A DNA stretch of 64,000 nucleotides. Source: Methylococcaceae bacterium. GTDB taxonomy: Bacteria > Pseudomonadota > Gammaproteobacteria > Methylococcales > Methylomonadaceae. Positions 63,605-64,000 of the stretch are shown here, in pieces (position 1 is the first letter of the stretch; every line of letters begins with the position of its first letter). Position numbers and translations under genes: made by a program. Under the pieces are notes generated by a model that saw only the letters and a program-made list of their open reading frames with translations, did no database searches and was not told where the DNA came from. The DNA is taken from contig JADKAL010000014.1 in NCBI GenBank assembly GCA_016715325.1, positions 1-64,000 on the forward strand, in the 5' to 3' direction.

Positions 63605-64000
63605 ATGGCTTCGACCCCTGACAATATGGCAAACCTTGCCGCACAAATCAAACAATGGGGGCTAACTTTAGGCTTTCAACAGGTCGGTATCGCCGATATT
63701 GATTTAACCCAAGCCGAGATTCATCTTGACGACTGGTTAGCTAATAACTATCACGGTGATATGGATTATATGCAACGGCATGGTCATAAGCGTAGCAGAC
63801 CCGACCAATTACATCCAGGAACGCAACGTGTCATTTCGGTGCGCATGGACTATTTGCCAGAAGCGGGAAGCAAAATGTTGAAAACGTTGGAGAACGTTCA
63901 AGCGGCCTATATTTCACGATATGCCTTAGGACGAGATTATCACAAACTGATGCGAAATCGTTTACAGAAACTCGCTGATCGAATCCATGAAGAAATCGGC
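63605..64000 (+). CDS. queG: Epoxyqueuosine reductase, N-terminal part (cut by window end)
   Basis: The first 132 codons of QueG, which reduces epoxyqueuosine to queuosine in tRNA using cobalamin and iron-sulfur clusters. Diagnostic phrases are WGLTLGFQQVGIADIDL, LDDWLANNYHGDMDYMQRHG, RPDQLHPGTQRVISVRMDYLP and ISRYALGRDYHKLMRNRLQKLADRI. The iron-sulfur cysteines lie beyond the window. I take ATG 63605; an in-frame ATG at 63626 (MANLAAQIKQ) is possible. Divergence from nnr is the usual arrangement. Confidence 0.95.
   Translation, partial: MASTPDNMANLAAQIKQWGLTLGFQQVGIADIDLTQAEIHLDDWLANNYHGDMDYMQRHGHKRSRPDQLHPGTQRVISVRMDYLPEAGSKMLKTLENVQAAYISRYALGRDYHKLMRNRLQKLADRIHEEIG

Noticed and set aside
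1..64000. tRNA or rRNA genes
   Set aside because: Reading the intergenic spaces I found no cloverleaf-like CCA-ended segment or rRNA sequence; a covariance search would be decisive.

Overview
The window reads as chromosome of a gammaproteobacterium, most likely a methanotroph-type Methylococcales. This rests on two secreted proteins ending in a VPxPxxxWLFGS-type sorting tail, on the mix of c-type cytochromes, and on textbook gammaproteobacterial gene order (queG divergent from nnr-tsaE-amidase). No methane or methanol oxidation gene lies inside the window, so the assignment is inference. Base composition is moderate and fairly even. I see no tRNA, rRNA or CRISPR array.

Layout. 0-5 kb: the 3' end of polA with its terminator, then a sugar cassette (family 3 glycoside hydrolase with a frameshift, plus a FucP-type sugar importer). 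5-18 kb: malic enzyme MaeB, lysophospholipid flippase LplT (frameshifted 3' end), a phosphate permease, a membrane cytochrome b / pentahaem cytochrome c pair, a WLFGS-tail secreted protein, the acyltransferase/acyl-ACP synthetase Aas that is the usual partner of LplT, and nuclease subunit SbcC. 18-22 kb is a decay zone: a broken DUF2059 gene, and an IS1380-type transposase with two frameshifts joined in frame to a lipase maturation factor fragment. 22-37 kb is mostly housekeeping and membrane genes: Nudix hydrolase, cytochrome c4, membrane-anchored spermidine-synthase-like protein, tandem PilZ protein, MltD, YbiB, CtaB, an M16 peptidase pair with RsmD, a CDF metal exporter with an MFS transporter, and a GNAT enzyme.

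37-52 kb is accessory. A thiamine-diphosphate 2-keto acid decarboxylase is followed by the scar of a Wadjet (JetABCD) defence locus: jetD with an in-frame stop, the 3' end of jetC, and a 5'-truncated WYL regulator cut by a small palindromic element. Next is the most interesting locus, a tightly overlapping operon (43.3-47.3 kb). It encodes a ferritin-like-fold protein carrying five evenly spaced C-x5-C units near its C-terminus, a DUF692 multinuclear iron oxidase (MNIO), and its DUF2063 partner. It looks like a peptide-modification system whose substrate region is built into a 742-residue enzyme-like protein. A 1,323-residue RTX protein follows.

52-64 kb: an HTTM membrane protein pair, a small secreted protein, a compact operon of SRPBCC protein, short LOV photoreceptor and fatty-acid-hydroxylase-like membrane enzyme, exported MsrA, XseA, a small lipoprotein, a second WLFGS-tail protein, then amidase-tsaE-nnr and divergent queG (cut by the window end). 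Small palindromic elements with termini like TTATTGATTCGGCC and a TTTCGACAGGCTCAAG core recur between genes. Four gene interruptions (GH3, LplT, transposase twice) are each explained by one missing base, so sequence error is a real alternative to gene decay.
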